From: Comamonas flocculans | GTDB lineage: Bacteria > Pseudomonadota > Gammaproteobacteria > Burkholderiales > Burkholderiaceae_C | Assembly: GCF_007954405.1 (NCBI RefSeq) | Contig: NZ_CP042344.1 | Location: 1,426,001 to 1,490,000 of the forward strand | Direction: 5' to 3' | Length of the DNA stretch: 64,000 bases | Shown here: one piece after another, positions 19,555 through 28,681 of the stretch | Layout: every line of letters starts with the position of its first letter | Position numbering within the stretch: the first letter of the stretch is position 1 | The notes under the pieces: generated by a model | The model's input: only the letters and a program-made list of their open reading frames with translations | The model's database searches: none | What the model was told of the DNA's origin: nothing | Position numbers and translations under genes: made by a program

Positions 19555-19974
19555 ATGCTCATCGGCGAATTGGCCACCGCCAGCGGTCTATCTCGTGAGA
19601 CGCTGCGGTTCTACGAGAAACTCGGCCTGATCCATTCCCGCAGACTGCCCAACGGCTATCGTCGGTACATCCCCGAGACTCTGACGCTCGTCATGTACAT
19701 CCGGACCGCCCAACAACTCGGCTTCACCTTGTCCGAGATCGGGCGCGAAATCCCCCGATTTTGGCAAGGCGAGGTTTCGGGCGCCGACATCGCGCAGGTT
19801 TTGCAGAACAAATTGGCCGACATCGATCAGCGCATTAAGGCACTGCAATCCCTGCGCGAAGACCTGGCCGCACGCCTGGCCTCGGCATGCCCGTTGCGCA
19901 CGCCATCGACCACCTCACCGCATCCGGCCACCGTGGCCGACGGCTCCACCCGTGGTGCGGCACGACGGGCATGA
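19555..19974 (+). CDS. MerR-family transcriptional regulator
   Basis: 139 residues. N-terminal winged helix: [38 protein letters not shown] (~1-38), then the MerR dimerisation helix ([20 protein letters not shown], ~90-109) and a short C-terminus without obvious Cys metal ligands beyond one Cys (~115). The inducer is therefore unlikely to be a metal held by a CxnC motif; it may be redox or an organic ligand. Divergent from the unknown membrane protein, which it probably controls. Start ATG 19555 matches the family N-terminus. Confidence 0.88.
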   Translation: MLIGELATASGLSRETLRFYEKLGLIHSRRLPNGYRRYIPETLTLVMYIRTAQQLGFTLSEIGREIPRFWQGEVSGADIAQVLQNKLADIDQRIKALQSLREDLAARLASACPLRTPSTTSPHPATVADGSTRGAARRA

Positions 19975-20065
19975 CGCCGATTCCCTCCACGATCAGGTTG
20001 GTACGGCACATCCCATCCATCATGCGCCGCAGGGATTGGCATTCGGGCCGCCGATAATCCGTGGC

Positions 20066-21208
20066 ATGCACAAGCACCGCATCGTGGTGGGCCTGTCGGG
20101 CGGCGTCGATTCCGCCGTCACCGCCCATCTTCTTCAAGCGCAGGGTCACGAGGTCGTCGGCATCTTCATGAAGAACTGGGAAGATGACGACGACGATGAA
20201 TACTGCTCCAGCCGCCAGGATTTCCTGGACGCCGCCAGCGTCGCCGACGTGCTCGGCATCGAGATCGAGCACGTGAACTTCGCTGCCGAGTACAAGGACC
20301 GGGTGTTCGCCGAGTTCCTGCGCGAATACCAGGCCGGGCGCACGCCCAACCCCGACGTGCTGTGCAACGCCGAGATCAAGTTCAAGGCCTTCCTCGATCA
20401 CGCGATGCGCCTGGGTGCCGAGAAAATCGCCACCGGCCACTACGCGCGCGTGCGCTTCAATGAAACCACCGGCCTGCACGAGCTGCTCAAGGGGCTGGAT
20501 GCGACCAAGGATCAAAGCTACTTTCTGCACCGCCTGACGCAGGCGCAACTGGCCAAGAGCCTGTTCCCCGTCGGCGAACTGAAGAAGACCGAGGTGCGGC
20601 GCATCGCCGAGGCACTGAAGCTGCCGAACGCGAAAAAGAAGGACTCGACCGGAATCTGCTTCATCGGCGAGCGGCCGTTTCGCGAATTCCTCAACCGCTA
20701 CATCGCGCGCGAGCCCGGCCCCATCATCGATGACCGGGGGCGCACGCTTGGGCGGCACATGGGGCTGTCGTTTTACACGCTGGGCCAACGCCAGGGCCTG
20801 GGCATAGGCGGGGTGAAGGACAAGGGCGCAGGCATCAAAGCGCCGCCCGGCCAGTCGGCGCGCGACGCGGGCGATCACGCGCCCTGGTTCGTCGCGAAGA
20901 AGGATCTGGCGCGCCACGCGCTCATTGTGGTGCAGGGGCACGACCACCCCTGGCTGCTTTCGCACCAGCTCGCCGCGCAGGACGCAAGCTGGGTCGCGGG
21001 CCACGCGCCTGCCTCCGGCAATTACAGCGCAAAGACGCGTTACCGCCAGCAGGATGCGCGCTGCGCGCTATCAAATACAGAGCAAAACGGCTTCGTATTG
21101 GCATTCCCAGAGGCGCAATGGGCCGTCACGCCGGGGCAGTCTGCCGTGCTCTACGACGGCGAGGTGTGCTTGGGCGGCGGAGTGATCGAGGCCTCGGACG
21201 GCGGCTAG
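20066..21208 (+). CDS. mnmA: tRNA-specific 2-thiouridylase MnmA
   Basis: 380 residues. Thiolates U34 of Lys, Glu and Gln tRNAs using ATP and sulfur relayed by TusE. PP-loop [15 protein letters not shown] (~8-22); nucleophile Cys in [16 protein letters not shown] (~90); persulfide Cys in [12 protein letters not shown] (~197); C-terminal beta-barrel ending [13 protein letters not shown]. The segment encoding [14 protein letters not shown] near residue ~335 is AT-richer and overlaps a weak dispersed-repeat match. ATG 20066 gives the standard N-terminus [16 protein letters not shown]. Confidence 0.97.
   Translation: MHKHRIVVGLSGGVDSAVTAHLLQAQGHEVVGIFMKNWEDDDDDEYCSSRQDFLDAASVADVLGIEIEHVNFAAEYKDRVFAEFLREYQAGRTPNPDVLCNAEIKFKAFLDHAMRLGAEKIATGHYARVRFNETTGLHELLKGLDATKDQSYFLHRLTQAQLAKSLFPVGELKKTEVRRIAEALKLPNAKKKDSTGICFIGERPFREFLNRYIAREPGPIIDDRGRTLGRHMGLSFYTLGQRQGLGIGGVKDKGAGIKAPPGQSARDAGDHAPWFVAKKDLARHALIVVQGHDHPWLLSHQLAAQDASWVAGHAPASGNYSAKTRYRQQDARCALSNTEQNGFVLAFPEAQWAVTPGQSAVLYDGEVCLGGGVIEASDGG
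21056..21090 (-). repeat. Possible degenerate dispersed-repeat copy inside mnmA
   Basis: Minus strand reads GTATTTGATAGCGCGCAGCG, then CGCATCC, resembling only the TTTGATAGCTG-CAGCGC half of the family. It lies in a locally AT-richer patch of the MnmA C-terminal domain. The other half is not evident. Confidence 0.35.
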
Positions 21209-21225
21209 ACAGCTCGTGTTCGCGC

Positions 21226-21247
21226 AAAAAAAGGGCCATCAAGGGCC
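21226..21247 (-). terminator. Rho-independent terminator of the VPLPA-CTERM gene
   Basis: On the minus strand, stem GGGCC-CTTGAT-GGCCC is followed by a run of seven Ts, 35 bp after the stop of the minus-strand surface-protein gene. Confidence 0.8.
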
Positions 21248-21281
21248 CCTCATGCATGCGTAATCGGCCAAGCCAGGCGGC

Positions 21282-21911
21282 TCAGTTCTTCTTGGTCTTG
21301 CGTCGACGCAGGGCGGCGAGCCCGCCCAGACTACTCAATGCCCCCAAGAGCAGCGGGGCAGCGCCGGGAAGCGGCACGGTCGACACCGGGGGGATCTCTC
21401 CCGGCTGGTACCAAACTGAAAAATGAGATATGGAGTTGTGGGCCTTGCCCGGCCCGCTCGTTTCCCACGTTCCACTGAGTGTTGGTAATCCCGCCAGATC
21501 CAGCAGATAGCCCGCAAATGAATTGCCCTGCACGATGGTGAGCAAGAGGCTGCCATAGCTCACAGGGGGATTACTCCATGTGATGCCCCACTCTCCGGGC
21601 CCTGTAGTTGCACCAATGCCTGAAATATTCAATCCGGCAACGGGCCCTGCGGCAAAGCCGTCGTCAGTGGAATACCCCAGTGTCCAACCAAGATCGTCCA
21701 GCGTGTTCTTGTCGTTGCTATTGGACTCGCAATACGTAGCGGACAAGCCCTCGGGTGTTCCGCTGATGGTTTGCGTGAGATCGTAGTTGATGGTTTGCTT
21801 GCCACTGGATGCGGAGCAGCTCGCAGCCGATGCCGTTGCAGCAGACAGTGCAAACGCTGCGCCTATTGCCACACCTGCAATGGCTCGTGAAAAAGTCCAA
21901 TGTGTCGTCAT
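21282..21911 (-). CDS. VPLPA/PEP-CTERM sorting-domain exported protein
   Basis: 209 residues from ATG 21911. Signal peptide ~1-30 (AIAGVAIGAAFALSAATASA), a low-charge beta-rich body with Cys near residues 32 and 63, and the C-terminal sorting region VPLPGAAPLLLGALSSLGGL (~176-195) followed by AALRRRKTKKN. This VPLPA-type tail directs exosortase-dependent processing and surface retention or release; the exosortase is not in the window. The body function is unknown. Base composition is clearly less GC-rich than the flanks, suggesting acquisition. A terminator follows the gene. Confidence 0.82.
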   Translation of the reverse strand: MTTHWTFSRAIAGVAIGAAFALSAATASAASCSASSGKQTINYDLTQTISGTPEGLSATYCESNSNDKNTLDDLGWTLGYSTDDGFAAGPVAGLNISGIGATTGPGEWGITWSNPPVSYGSLLLTIVQGNSFAGYLLDLAGLPTLSGTWETSGPGKAHNSISHFSVWYQPGEIPPVSTVPLPGAAPLLLGALSSLGGLAALRRRKTKKN

Positions 21912-22064
21912 CCGGCGCTCCTTCGTCCATGTAACTAACGCCACGTAGCGTCAACATGATGCATTGCGTACGCGTACCCCGCAATGGGCTCAACGGACTA
22001 ATCGCCAAGAGCGGAAGGAGCACCGAGTTGACAGTAAGTACCAGCATTCAGTGGCTTGAACGGA

Positions 22065-22619
22065 CTAAAACGAACTGCCCGGCTGTTTCAAAAACGCGAT
22101 TTCCTCGGCGCTGCTCTCGCGCCCCAGCGCCGCGTTGCGGTGCGGGTAGCGGCCGAAGCGCGCGACGATGTCCGCGTGCCGCTGCGCGAAATCGAGGTTC
22201 ACGGGCTGCGCCAGCGCGGTGTACAGGCGCAGCGACTCCCGCTGCACCACGCCCGATTCGCTGTGCATGAAAGGCAGATAGGCGAACGCGCGCTGCACCA
22301 CCGGCAGGCGCCGGTCCAGCCCCTGCGCCACGAGTTCCTGTGCCAGCACCAGCGCCATCGCATCCTGTGCAAAGGCGAGGCCACTGCCACGGTGCAGATT
22401 GCGCGAGAACTGGTCGAGCACAATGATCTCCGCGAGGCGCCCCGGCGCATCCACGCGCCAGCGCCACAGCTCACCGCGCGCGGCGGCCTCGTGCAGCGCG
22501 GCAAAGCGCACACGGATCGCGGCGTCGAAGGCCTCGTCCCTGGCAAACCATTGCTGAGGTGTGCTCTCGTCGAACCAGAAGGCCAACACGCTGGCCGCGG
22601 GGATCGTCGTGTCGTTCAT
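22065..22619 (-). CDS. DUF924 family protein
   Basis: 184 residues. Family signature: VLAFWFDESTPQQWFARDEA (~11-30), EIIVLDQFSRNLHRGSGLAF (~63-82), FAYLPFMHSESGVVQRESLR (~111-130) and RFGRYPHRNAALGRESSAEE (~154-173). DUF924 proteins are soluble all-helical proteins of unknown role with a tetratricopeptide-like fold. ATG 22619 gives the typical start; an upstream ATG (22643) would add eight residues. Divergent from the FAD oxidoreductase, with a dispersed repeat in the gap. Confidence 0.9.
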   Translation of the reverse strand: MNDTTIPAASVLAFWFDESTPQQWFARDEAFDAAIRVRFAALHEAAARGELWRWRVDAPGRLAEIIVLDQFSRNLHRGSGLAFAQDAMALVLAQELVAQGLDRRLPVVQRAFAYLPFMHSESGVVQRESLRLYTALAQPVNLDFAQRHADIVARFGRYPHRNAALGRESSAEEIAFLKQPGSSF

Positions 22620-22652
22620 GGGGCGAGTATGGTCCTGGTTCATGAATAATAA

Positions 22653-22710
22653 CGAAATATGGCTCAAACGCTTTCCAGGTAAGCGCTGCCAGCTATACCA
22701 AAAGGAGTAA
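22653..22710 (-). repeat. Dispersed AGCTGTCAGCGC-family repeat, copy 4
   Basis: Minus strand reads TTTGGTATAGCTGGCAGCGC, then TTACCTGGAAAGCGTTTGAG and CCATATTTCG. It lies in the divergent space between the DUF924 and FAD oxidoreductase genes, so it overlaps both 5' regions. One of the best matches to the family pattern. Confidence 0.8.
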
Positions 22711-22715
22711 ACCGT

Positions 22716-23855
22716 ATGCAGACCTGGGATGTCGCCATCGTCGGTGCGGGCATGGCGGGTGCCTCGCTCGGCTGGGAACTGGCGCGCGCCGGCGTGTCGG
22801 TGCTTGTACTCGAACGCGAATCGCAGCCCGGCTACCACAGCACCGGCCGCTCGGCCGCGCTCTTCATCGAGACCTATGGCACCGAGGCGATCCGCGCGCT
22901 CACGCGCGCCAGCCGCACCTTCTACGAGACGCCTCCTGCAGGCTTCGCCAACGCCCCCATCCTCACGCCGCGCGGCGTGGCCTATGTGGCCACGTCGGGC
23001 GAGCAGGCCGAGCTGGCGGCGCTGCGGGCCGAGCTGCAGCCGCACGCGCCCGATCTGCAGGCCCTGGACCGCGAGGCGCTGCTCGGGCATCTGCCCTGCC
23101 TGCGCCCCGAGGTGGTGGCGCAAGGCCTGCTCGATCCCGGCGCCGCCGACATCGACGTGCACGCGCTGCACCAGGGCTATCTGCGCGGCCTGCGCCAGCT
23201 GGGCGGCGCGCTGCGCTGCGACAGCGAAGTGCTGGGCCTGCAGGGCCGGGACAACCACTGGCTGCTGCAGCTTCCCCAGGGCGCAACGGTGGCGGCACGC
23301 CGCGTGGTCAACGCCGCCGGCGCCTGGGCCGATGTGCTGGCGCAGCGCGCGGGCGCGGCGCCCGTGGGGCTGGTCCCCAAGCGACGCACCGCCTTCACCT
23401 TTCCCGCGCCCGCGGGCATGGACGCCGCGCACTGGCCGTCCGCGATCGGTGTAGCGGAAAACTGGTACTTCAAACCCGACGCCGGGCAACTGCTGGGCTC
23501 ACCGGCGAACGCCGACCCGGTTCAACCGCACGACGTGGTGGCCGAGGAGTTGGACGTGGCCATGGCCATCGCGCACATCGAGGCGGTGAGCCGGCTCAAG
23601 ATCCGCCGCCCCACGCACACCTGGGCGGGCCTGCGCTCCTTCGTGGCCGACGGCGAATTCGTGATCGGCCGGGACGACGCGCTGGAGGGCTTTTTCTGGC
23701 TCGCCGCACAAGGCGGCTACGGCATCCAGAGCGCCGCGGCTTATGCGCTGCTGGCGCGCAACCTGCTGCTGGGCGAGCGGCTCGACGAGTGCCTGCGGGC
23801 CCAGGGCATCACGCCCGCCATGGCCACGCGACTCGCGCCCGCGCGATTCAGGTGA
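22716..23855 (+). CDS. FAD-dependent oxidoreductase (DAO/glycine oxidase-like)
   Basis: 379 residues. N-terminal Rossmann FAD motif [20 protein letters not shown] (~6-25) with [18 protein letters not shown]; the middle has [17 protein letters not shown] (substrate-cap region) and [16 protein letters not shown] (second FAD contact); C-terminal [19 protein letters not shown] and [16 protein letters not shown]. This layout fits the D-amino-acid oxidase/dehydrogenase group oxidising an amine or hydroxy acid. The substrate is not resolved. Its end overlaps the convergent pyrF by 8 bp. Preceded by an aaaaggagtaaacc ribosome-binding region. Confidence 0.85.
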   Translation: MQTWDVAIVGAGMAGASLGWELARAGVSVLVLERESQPGYHSTGRSAALFIETYGTEAIRALTRASRTFYETPPAGFANAPILTPRGVAYVATSGEQAELAALRAELQPHAPDLQALDREALLGHLPCLRPEVVAQGLLDPGAADIDVHALHQGYLRGLRQLGGALRCDSEVLGLQGRDNHWLLQLPQGATVAARRVVNAAGAWADVLAQRAGAAPVGLVPKRRTAFTFPAPAGMDAAHWPSAIGVAENWYFKPDAGQLLGSPANADPVQPHDVVAEELDVAMAIAHIEAVSRLKIRRPTHTWAGLRSFVADGEFVIGRDDALEGFFWLAAQGGYGIQSAAAYALLARNLLLGERLDECLRAQGITPAMATRLAPARFR

Positions 23856-24678
23856 GTGCGCGCGCGGCGTTGAGCTGCTCGCGCGTGGACTGCGCGGCGG
23901 CACGCGCCGCCGCCGCGAAGTCCGCCTCGCCGCCCGCATAGAGGATGGCGCGCGAGGAATTGACGACGATGGGGCCGCTCTCGCGCCAGCCCGCGCGCAC
24001 CGTGGCCCGCACATCGCCCCCCTGCGCGCCCACGCCCGGGATCAGGAGCGGCACCGTGGGAGCGAGCGCGCGCACGCGTTCGATTTCGGCGGGGTAGGTG
24101 GCGCCGACCACCAGGCCCAGCTGACCGTTGGTGTTCCACGGCCCCTGCACCAGCTGCGCCAGGTGTTCATAGAGCAGCGGCTGGCCAGGCGCATCCGCCA
24201 GGCGCTGTGCCTGCAGGTCGGCGCCACCGGGGTTGGAGGTGCGGCACAGCAGAAAGGCCCCCTTGCCGGGGTAGCGCAAATAGGGTTCGACCGAATCGAA
24301 ACCCATGAAGGGCGAGAGCGTGACCGCGTCCGCGCCGTAGCGCTCGAAGGCCTCGCGCGCGTACTGCTCGGCTGTGGAGCCGATGTCGCCGCGCTTGGCG
24401 TCCAGGATGATGGGCACCTGCGGCGCGTTCACGCGCATGTGCTGCATCAGCCGCTCAAGCTGGTCTTCGGCGCGCTGGGCAGCAAAGTAGGCGATCTGCG
24501 GCTTGAAGGCACAGACCAGGTCGGCCGTGGCGTCGACGATGGCGGCGCAGAAGTCGTAGATGCGGCCGCCGTCGCCGCGCAGCTGCGCGGGAAAGCGCGC
24601 CGGGTCGGGGTCCAGGCCGACGCACAGCATGGAATCGTTGCGGCGCGTGGCAGCGCCCAGCAGCTCGAGGAAATCCAT
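23848..24678 (-). CDS. pyrF: Orotidine 5'-phosphate decarboxylase
   Basis: 276 residues, the longer group-2 OMP decarboxylase. Catalyses the last step of UMP synthesis. N-terminal [17 protein letters not shown]; substrate-contacting Lys in FKPQIAYF (~72); catalytic [15 protein letters not shown] (~103-117) with the Asp-Lys-Asp set; phosphate loop [16 protein letters not shown] (~225) and [12 protein letters not shown] (~247). ATG 24678 aligns with the family start; the frame stays open upstream for another 1 kb but without similarity. Convergent with the FAD oxidoreductase and divergent from the EamA gene. Confidence 0.96.
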   Translation of the reverse strand: MDFLELLGAATRRNDSMLCVGLDPDPARFPAQLRGDGGRIYDFCAAIVDATADLVCAFKPQIAYFAAQRAEDQLERLMQHMRVNAPQVPIILDAKRGDIGSTAEQYAREAFERYGADAVTLSPFMGFDSVEPYLRYPGKGAFLLCRTSNPGGADLQAQRLADAPGQPLLYEHLAQLVQGPWNTNGQLGLVVGATYPAEIERVRALAPTVPLLIPGVGAQGGDVRATVRAGWRESGPIVVNSSRAILYAGGEADFAAAARAAAQSTREQLNAARALT

Positions 24679-24762
24679 GGGCGGCGATTGTAGAGAAGCG
24701 CACCCCGGGCAGGCGCGCCGGTGACTGCCGGCGGGCGCGGGCGGCGGGCACAATCGCGCCCC

Positions 24763-25653
24763 ATGCCCGCCTTCACCCGCCGCCAGCTCGTGGTGCTGTT
24801 GCTGCTCACCCTCGTCTGGGGCCTGAACTGGCCCGTGCTCAAGATCAGCGTGGCCGACTTCCCGCCGCTCACGTTTCGTGCACTCTCGCTGGCGCTGAGC
24901 GTGCCGCTCTACGTGCTGGTGCTGCGCCAGCAGCGCCTGCCCCTGACGATAGCGCGCGCCCACTGGGGTCAGCTCGGCTGGCTGGCGCTGTGGAACATGG
25001 TGCTGTGGAATGCGCTGATGATCCTGTCGATTCCGCGCCTGGCCAGCGGGCGCGCGGCCATCCTGGGCTACACCATGCCGATTTTCTCGGCGGTGCTGGG
25101 TCAGTTGCTGTTCCACGACCGGCTGGGCCTGCGCGCCTGGGCGGGCGTGGCCGCGGCCGCCGGGGGCGTATCGCTGCTGCTGGCCAACGAGATGGGCAGC
25201 CTGGGCGGCAGCGCCACGGGCGTGGCGCTGATGCTGGCCGCCGCGGCCTGCTGGGCGCTGGGCACGCAGCTGCTGCGCCGCAGCGAGCTGGCCATGCCGC
25301 TGATCACGCTCACGCTGTGGATGACGCTGCTCACCGTGGGCGTGCTCGCCGTGCTGGCCTGGCTGCTGGAATCCGGCAGCTGGCACTGGCCCGGCGCGGC
25401 CACGGGGTTCGGCATCGTCTACAACGCGGTGCTGGCGCTGGCCTTTGCGCAGGTGGCCTGGTTCTATCTGGCGCGCACGTTGCCACCCGTCGCCTCCACG
25501 CTCAGCGTGATGATGATTCCGGTCATCGGGGTCTTCGCCGGCAGCTGGTGGCTGGGCGAGGCATTGCATTGGCAGGATTGGAGCGCCATGGCGCTCATCG
25601 TGCTGGCGATCGCCTCGGTGCTGCGGCCCGCGCGTGCCGCGCCGCGGCCATGA
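24763..25653 (+). CDS. EamA/DMT-family permease
   Basis: 296 residues, ten predicted transmembrane segments in two EamA repeats (typical of drug/metabolite exporters). First repeat begins [20 protein letters not shown] (~10-29); second near [20 protein letters not shown]. Substrate unknown; many family members export amino acids or metabolites. ATG 24763 chosen because the N-terminal helix starts there; an upstream GTG (24721) adds only low-complexity residues. A leftward terminator overlaps the stop. Confidence 0.85.
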   Translation: MPAFTRRQLVVLLLLTLVWGLNWPVLKISVADFPPLTFRALSLALSVPLYVLVLRQQRLPLTIARAHWGQLGWLALWNMVLWNALMILSIPRLASGRAAILGYTMPIFSAVLGQLLFHDRLGLRAWAGVAAAAGGVSLLLANEMGSLGGSATGVALMLAAAACWALGTQLLRRSELAMPLITLTLWMTLLTVGVLAVLAWLLESGSWHWPGAATGFGIVYNAVLALAFAQVAWFYLARTLPPVASTLSVMMIPVIGVFAGSWWLGEALHWQDWSAMALIVLAIASVLRPARAAPRP

Positions 25654-25673
25654 AAAAGCCGCCCGAAGGCGGC
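25653..25673 (-). terminator. Rho-independent terminator of the FlgO-like lipoprotein operon
   Basis: Minus strand: GCCGCC-TTCG-GGCGGC perfect 6-bp stem with a UUCG-type loop, followed by five Ts. Lies 26 bp after the stop of the FlgO-like gene and overlaps the last codons of the convergent permease. Confidence 0.88.
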
Positions 25674-25698
25674 CATCAGGCATGGGGGCGCAAGGCGC

Positions 25699-26253
25699 TC
25701 AGCGCGCCTGCGTGAGCAGCTGCTTGACGTCGCGGTCCACCGGCAGCGCGTAGTCGTAGCCGCGGATGATGCGGCTGTCTTCCATGCGCACGAGCTTCAG
25801 GCTCACGTAGGTGAAATTGGCCGCGGCCGAATAGGTGCCCACGAGCACCATCGAGGCATTGTGCTGGCGCGCGATGTCCTTGATTTCACGCGAGAGCAGC
25901 AGCTCGCCCGCGTCCTGCTTGACGAACACGGCGCCGCGCAGCTTGATCTCCTTGACGTCGAAACCGCTCATCGCCATGGCGTTGGCGTACTGCTCGGACA
26001 GCGTGCGCCCCAGCGGCGCAGCGCGGTTGAGGTCATTGACGTTGACCACCGTGGCCACCAGCACCGGGCCCGGGCCGGTGGCGCCGATGTCCAGGCCGGC
26101 AAGCAGGCGGTTGACCGCGTCGCGGCTGCTTTGCAGCATCGGCGCTTCGGCCGCCTGCTTGTAGGTGGGCTCCACGCGGATCTGGGTGGAATGCTGGGCG
26201 CAACCCGCGGCGAACAGGGCGGCGACGAGGCTCAGTGCAAGTGCGCGTTTCAT
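25699..26253 (-). CDS. FlgO-domain outer-membrane lipoprotein
   Basis: 184 residues. Lipoprotein signal peptide with lipobox AAGC (Cys at ~18). The body matches the FlgO domain: SRDAVNRLLAGL (~43), VLVATVVNVNDLNRAAPLGR (~64-83), TLSEQYANAMAMSGFDVKEI (~84-103), LSREIKDIARQHNASMVLVG (~120-139). FlgO proteins are needed for outer-membrane ring stability and flagellar retention in Vibrio; here no other flagellar operon is near. Overlaps the upstream lipoprotein gene by 4 bp (ATGA), so the two are translationally coupled. Confidence 0.85.
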   Translation of the reverse strand: MKRALALSLVAALFAAGCAQHSTQIRVEPTYKQAAEAPMLQSSRDAVNRLLAGLDIGATGPGPVLVATVVNVNDLNRAAPLGRTLSEQYANAMAMSGFDVKEIKLRGAVFVKQDAGELLLSREIKDIARQHNASMVLVGTYSAAANFTYVSLKLVRMEDSRIIRGYDYALPVDRDVKQLLTQAR

Positions 26254-26939
26254 TGAGAGACCACCTTCATGTTGACTGCACGGTAGTACTGCGGCTGCTT
26301 CATGAACAGCGGCATGTCCACGTTCTCGAGGTAGTAGACGTCGGTCTTGCGCGCCAGGTACTGGCCGTCGCGCGTGACGGTCGTCGTGAGGATCAGCTCG
26401 GTGTTGGTCGGGCCGCCCGAATTGATGCTGTTGGCATAGTCCAGGCCCACGGCCAAGCCCAGGCCGGCGACGATCTTGGTGTCCACGTGCTGCAGACGCA
26501 GGCCATAGGCCGCGGCCAGCCCGCCGGCCAGCATGGTGAAGGCCCCTGGAATGAAGTGCGGACGATCGCTGTTGTGGCGCACCACCTGGGTGCTGTAGCT
26601 GACGGCGAGCGCCGCCGCCGGGTCGACGCGCACATGGGCGCCGTCATGCACCAGCTCGGTGATCAGGAAGTCACGGAAGCCCAGGTCGAAGGGGCTGGGG
26701 TTGGCCGGCGCCACCACGTGCAACGCGGTGTTGTCCGCCACGCCCACCGAACCGAGCATGGCCCGGGTCTGTTCGGCGACGTCGCGCGCCACCAGGTCCC
26801 AGTGGCCCGCCGAGCGCACCTTGTACTGGCTGGTGTATTCGAAGTTCTTCGCCACCGGGATCGGTGCGGTTTCGCAGGCCGTGAGTGCCACGACGGCGGC
26901 AGCGGCGGCAGCCCATGTGAGAGCCCTGGTCAAGGACAT
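26250..26939 (-). CDS. Unknown lipoprotein coupled to the FlgO-like gene
   Basis: 229 residues from ATG 26939. Signal peptide with lipobox ALTAC (Cys at ~22), then a soluble body containing NFEYTSQYKVRSAGHWDLVA (~32-51), a Gly/Ala-rich helical stretch (AFTMLAGGLAAAYGLRLQ) and TELILTTTVTRDGQYLARKT near the C-terminus. No named domain recognised. Its 4-bp overlap with the FlgO-like gene indicates a two-gene lipoprotein operon ending at a clear terminator, so a shared outer-membrane role is likely. An upstream Met at 26969 is less likely because it precedes a basic stretch. Confidence 0.78.
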   Translation of the reverse strand: MSLTRALTWAAAAAAVVALTACETAPIPVAKNFEYTSQYKVRSAGHWDLVARDVAEQTRAMLGSVGVADNTALHVVAPANPSPFDLGFRDFLITELVHDGAHVRVDPAAALAVSYSTQVVRHNSDRPHFIPGAFTMLAGGLAAAYGLRLQHVDTKIVAGLGLAVGLDYANSINSGGPTNTELILTTTVTRDGQYLARKTDVYYLENVDMPLFMKQPQYYRAVNMKVVSQ

Positions 26940-27061
26940 GATCCTCTCCTCCAATTGATGACGCCACACGGTGCAATCACACGCATCCCACGGGCTCGAA
27001 CGGCATTTTTAGCACCAAACCCGTGAAAGGCAAACACGCGTGGGGGATTTGCCCTGCGCGC

Positions 27062-28297
27062 TCAGGCGATTGTGTTGTTTTGTTTGCACGCGCTCGCAAC
27101 TTGCGCCGGCAAGTCGGCGCGGCGCTGGAGGATTTCGAATGCCGGCAGCTGCCGGCCTTCGAGCACCTCCAGGAAAGCGCCGCCTCCCGTGGAGATGTAA
27201 CCCACCTGCGAGGCGAGGCCGTACTTGGCGATCGCCGCCAGCGTGTCGCCGCCGCCGGCGATGCTGAAGGCGCTCGAGCGCGCGATCGCGCGGGCGATGG
27301 TTTCGGTGCCATGGGCGAAAGCGTCGAACTCGAACACGCCCACCGGGCCGTTCCAGACGATGGTGCCCGCCGCTTCAAGCTGTCCCGCCAGGCGCGCGGC
27401 GGTATCGGGGCCGATGTCCAGGATCAGCTCGTCCCCGGCGACCTCGGCGGCGGGCTTGACGCTGGCTGCGGCGTCGGCGGCAAAGGTCTTGGCCACGACC
27501 ACGTCACTCGGGATCGGCACCTGCGCGCCGCGCGCAGCCATGGCATCGATCACCGCGCGCGCCTCGCCCACCAGGTCGGGCTCGGCCAGGCTCTTGCCTA
27601 TGGGCAGGCCGGCCGCCAGCAGGAAGGTGTTGGCAATGCCGCCGCCGACGATGAGCTGGTCCACCTTCTGCGCCAGGCTCTTGAGTATGGTCAGCTTGGT
27701 GGACACCTTGGAGCCCGCGACGATGGCCACCAGCGGACGCCTGGGGCTTGCCAGCGCGCGCGTGAGGGCGTCGATCTCGGCGGCCAGCAGCGGGCCGGCA
27801 CAGGCCACGGGCGCGTATTCGGCGATGCCGTAGGTCGTGCCCTCGGCGCGGTGCGCGGTGCCGAAGGCGTCGTTCACGTAGATGTCGCACAGCGCGGCCA
27901 TCTTGCGCGCCAGCAACGGGTCGTTCTTCTTCTCGCCCGGGTTGACGCGGCAGTTCTCCAGCAGCACCAGCTCGCCGGGCGCGATCTGCACCCCGTCCAC
28001 CCAGTCGTCGCGCAGCGGCACCTCGCGCCCAAGCAGTTCGCCCAGGCGCCGGGCCACCGGGGCCAGCGAGTCGGCGCTCCTGAGCTCGCCCTCGGTGGGG
28101 CGCCCCAGGTGGCTCGTGACCATGACGGCGGCGCCTGCTTCCAGCGCCATCCGGATGCAGGGGAGCGAGGCGCGGATGCGCGTGTCTTCGGTGATGCGCG
28201 CGCCGTCCAGCGGCACGTTCAGGTCGGCGCGGATGAACACGCGCCGGCCGCGGGCCTGGCCCTGGGCGCAGAGGTCGGAGAAACGAAGGATGTGCAT
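27062..28297 (-). CDS. pgk: Phosphoglycerate kinase
   Basis: 411 residues. Transfers phosphate from 1,3-bisphosphoglycerate to ADP in glycolysis and runs in reverse in gluconeogenesis. [20 protein letters not shown] (~18-37) is the PGK signature; [13 protein letters not shown] (~60), [15 protein letters not shown] (~110; LLEN[VC]R motif), [10 protein letters not shown] (~140), [12 protein letters not shown] (~190), [17 protein letters not shown] (~318) and the C-terminal nucleotide loop [16 protein letters not shown]. Single gene with no glycolytic neighbours. pckG, also gluconeogenic, is elsewhere in the window. Confidence 0.97.
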   Translation of the reverse strand: MHILRFSDLCAQGQARGRRVFIRADLNVPLDGARITEDTRIRASLPCIRMALEAGAAVMVTSHLGRPTEGELRSADSLAPVARRLGELLGREVPLRDDWVDGVQIAPGELVLLENCRVNPGEKKNDPLLARKMAALCDIYVNDAFGTAHRAEGTTYGIAEYAPVACAGPLLAAEIDALTRALASPRRPLVAIVAGSKVSTKLTILKSLAQKVDQLIVGGGIANTFLLAAGLPIGKSLAEPDLVGEARAVIDAMAARGAQVPIPSDVVVAKTFAADAAASVKPAAEVAGDELILDIGPDTAARLAGQLEAAGTIVWNGPVGVFEFDAFAHGTETIARAIARSSAFSIAGGGDTLAAIAKYGLASQVGYISTGGGAFLEVLEGRQLPAFEILQRRADLPAQVASACKQNNTIA

Positions 28298-28345
28298 GCG
28301 GTATCGATGGGTATGGGGCGCGGCGATTGTAGGAAAGCCCCGGCG

Positions 28346-28681
28346 CTACCAGCCCAGCAGGATGTGCAGCGGCAGGTAGACCGCCATGCCGACCACGATG
28401 GTGCCCAGAATGCTGCGCCGCCAGAAGTACCAGGCGCTGGCGAGCAGCACCGCCGGCAGGCGCGCGTCGGCCAGCGTATGGATCAACTGCCCGTCCTGCA
28501 TCAGCACCTCGGGCGCGACGACCGCCGCGATGGCCGCCAGCGGCGCGTACTTGAGCCCGCGGCGCAGCCAGTCGGGCAGCGGCAGCTCGCGCTCGGGGAT
28601 GAGGAACAGGGCGCGCGTGAGCACCGTCACCAGCGTGAGCCCGGCGATGGTGAGCAGCAGGAGCCACCACGGCTGGTTCAT
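28346..28681 (-). CDS. AzlD-family branched-chain amino acid transport protein
   Basis: 111 residues, about four transmembrane helices. AzlD pattern: LTLVTVLTRALFLIP (~15-29), LPDWLRRGLKYAPLAAIAAV (~35-54), LLASAWYFWRRS. AzlD is the small partner of AzlC; together they export branched-chain amino acids (BrnE/BrnF-like). Overlaps azlC upstream by 4 bp, so the pair is coupled. Confidence 0.9.
   Translation of the reverse strand: MNQPWWLLLLTIAGLTLVTVLTRALFLIPERELPLPDWLRRGLKYAPLAAIAAVVAPEVLMQDGQLIHTLADARLPAVLLASAWYFWRRSILGTIVVGMAVYLPLHILLGW

Noticed and set aside
24679..25683. Upstream extension of the pyrF frame to a 611-residue protein
   Set aside because: The extension is antisense to the EamA permease, lacks similarity to OMP decarboxylases and the canonical start [10 protein letters not shown] is at 24678.
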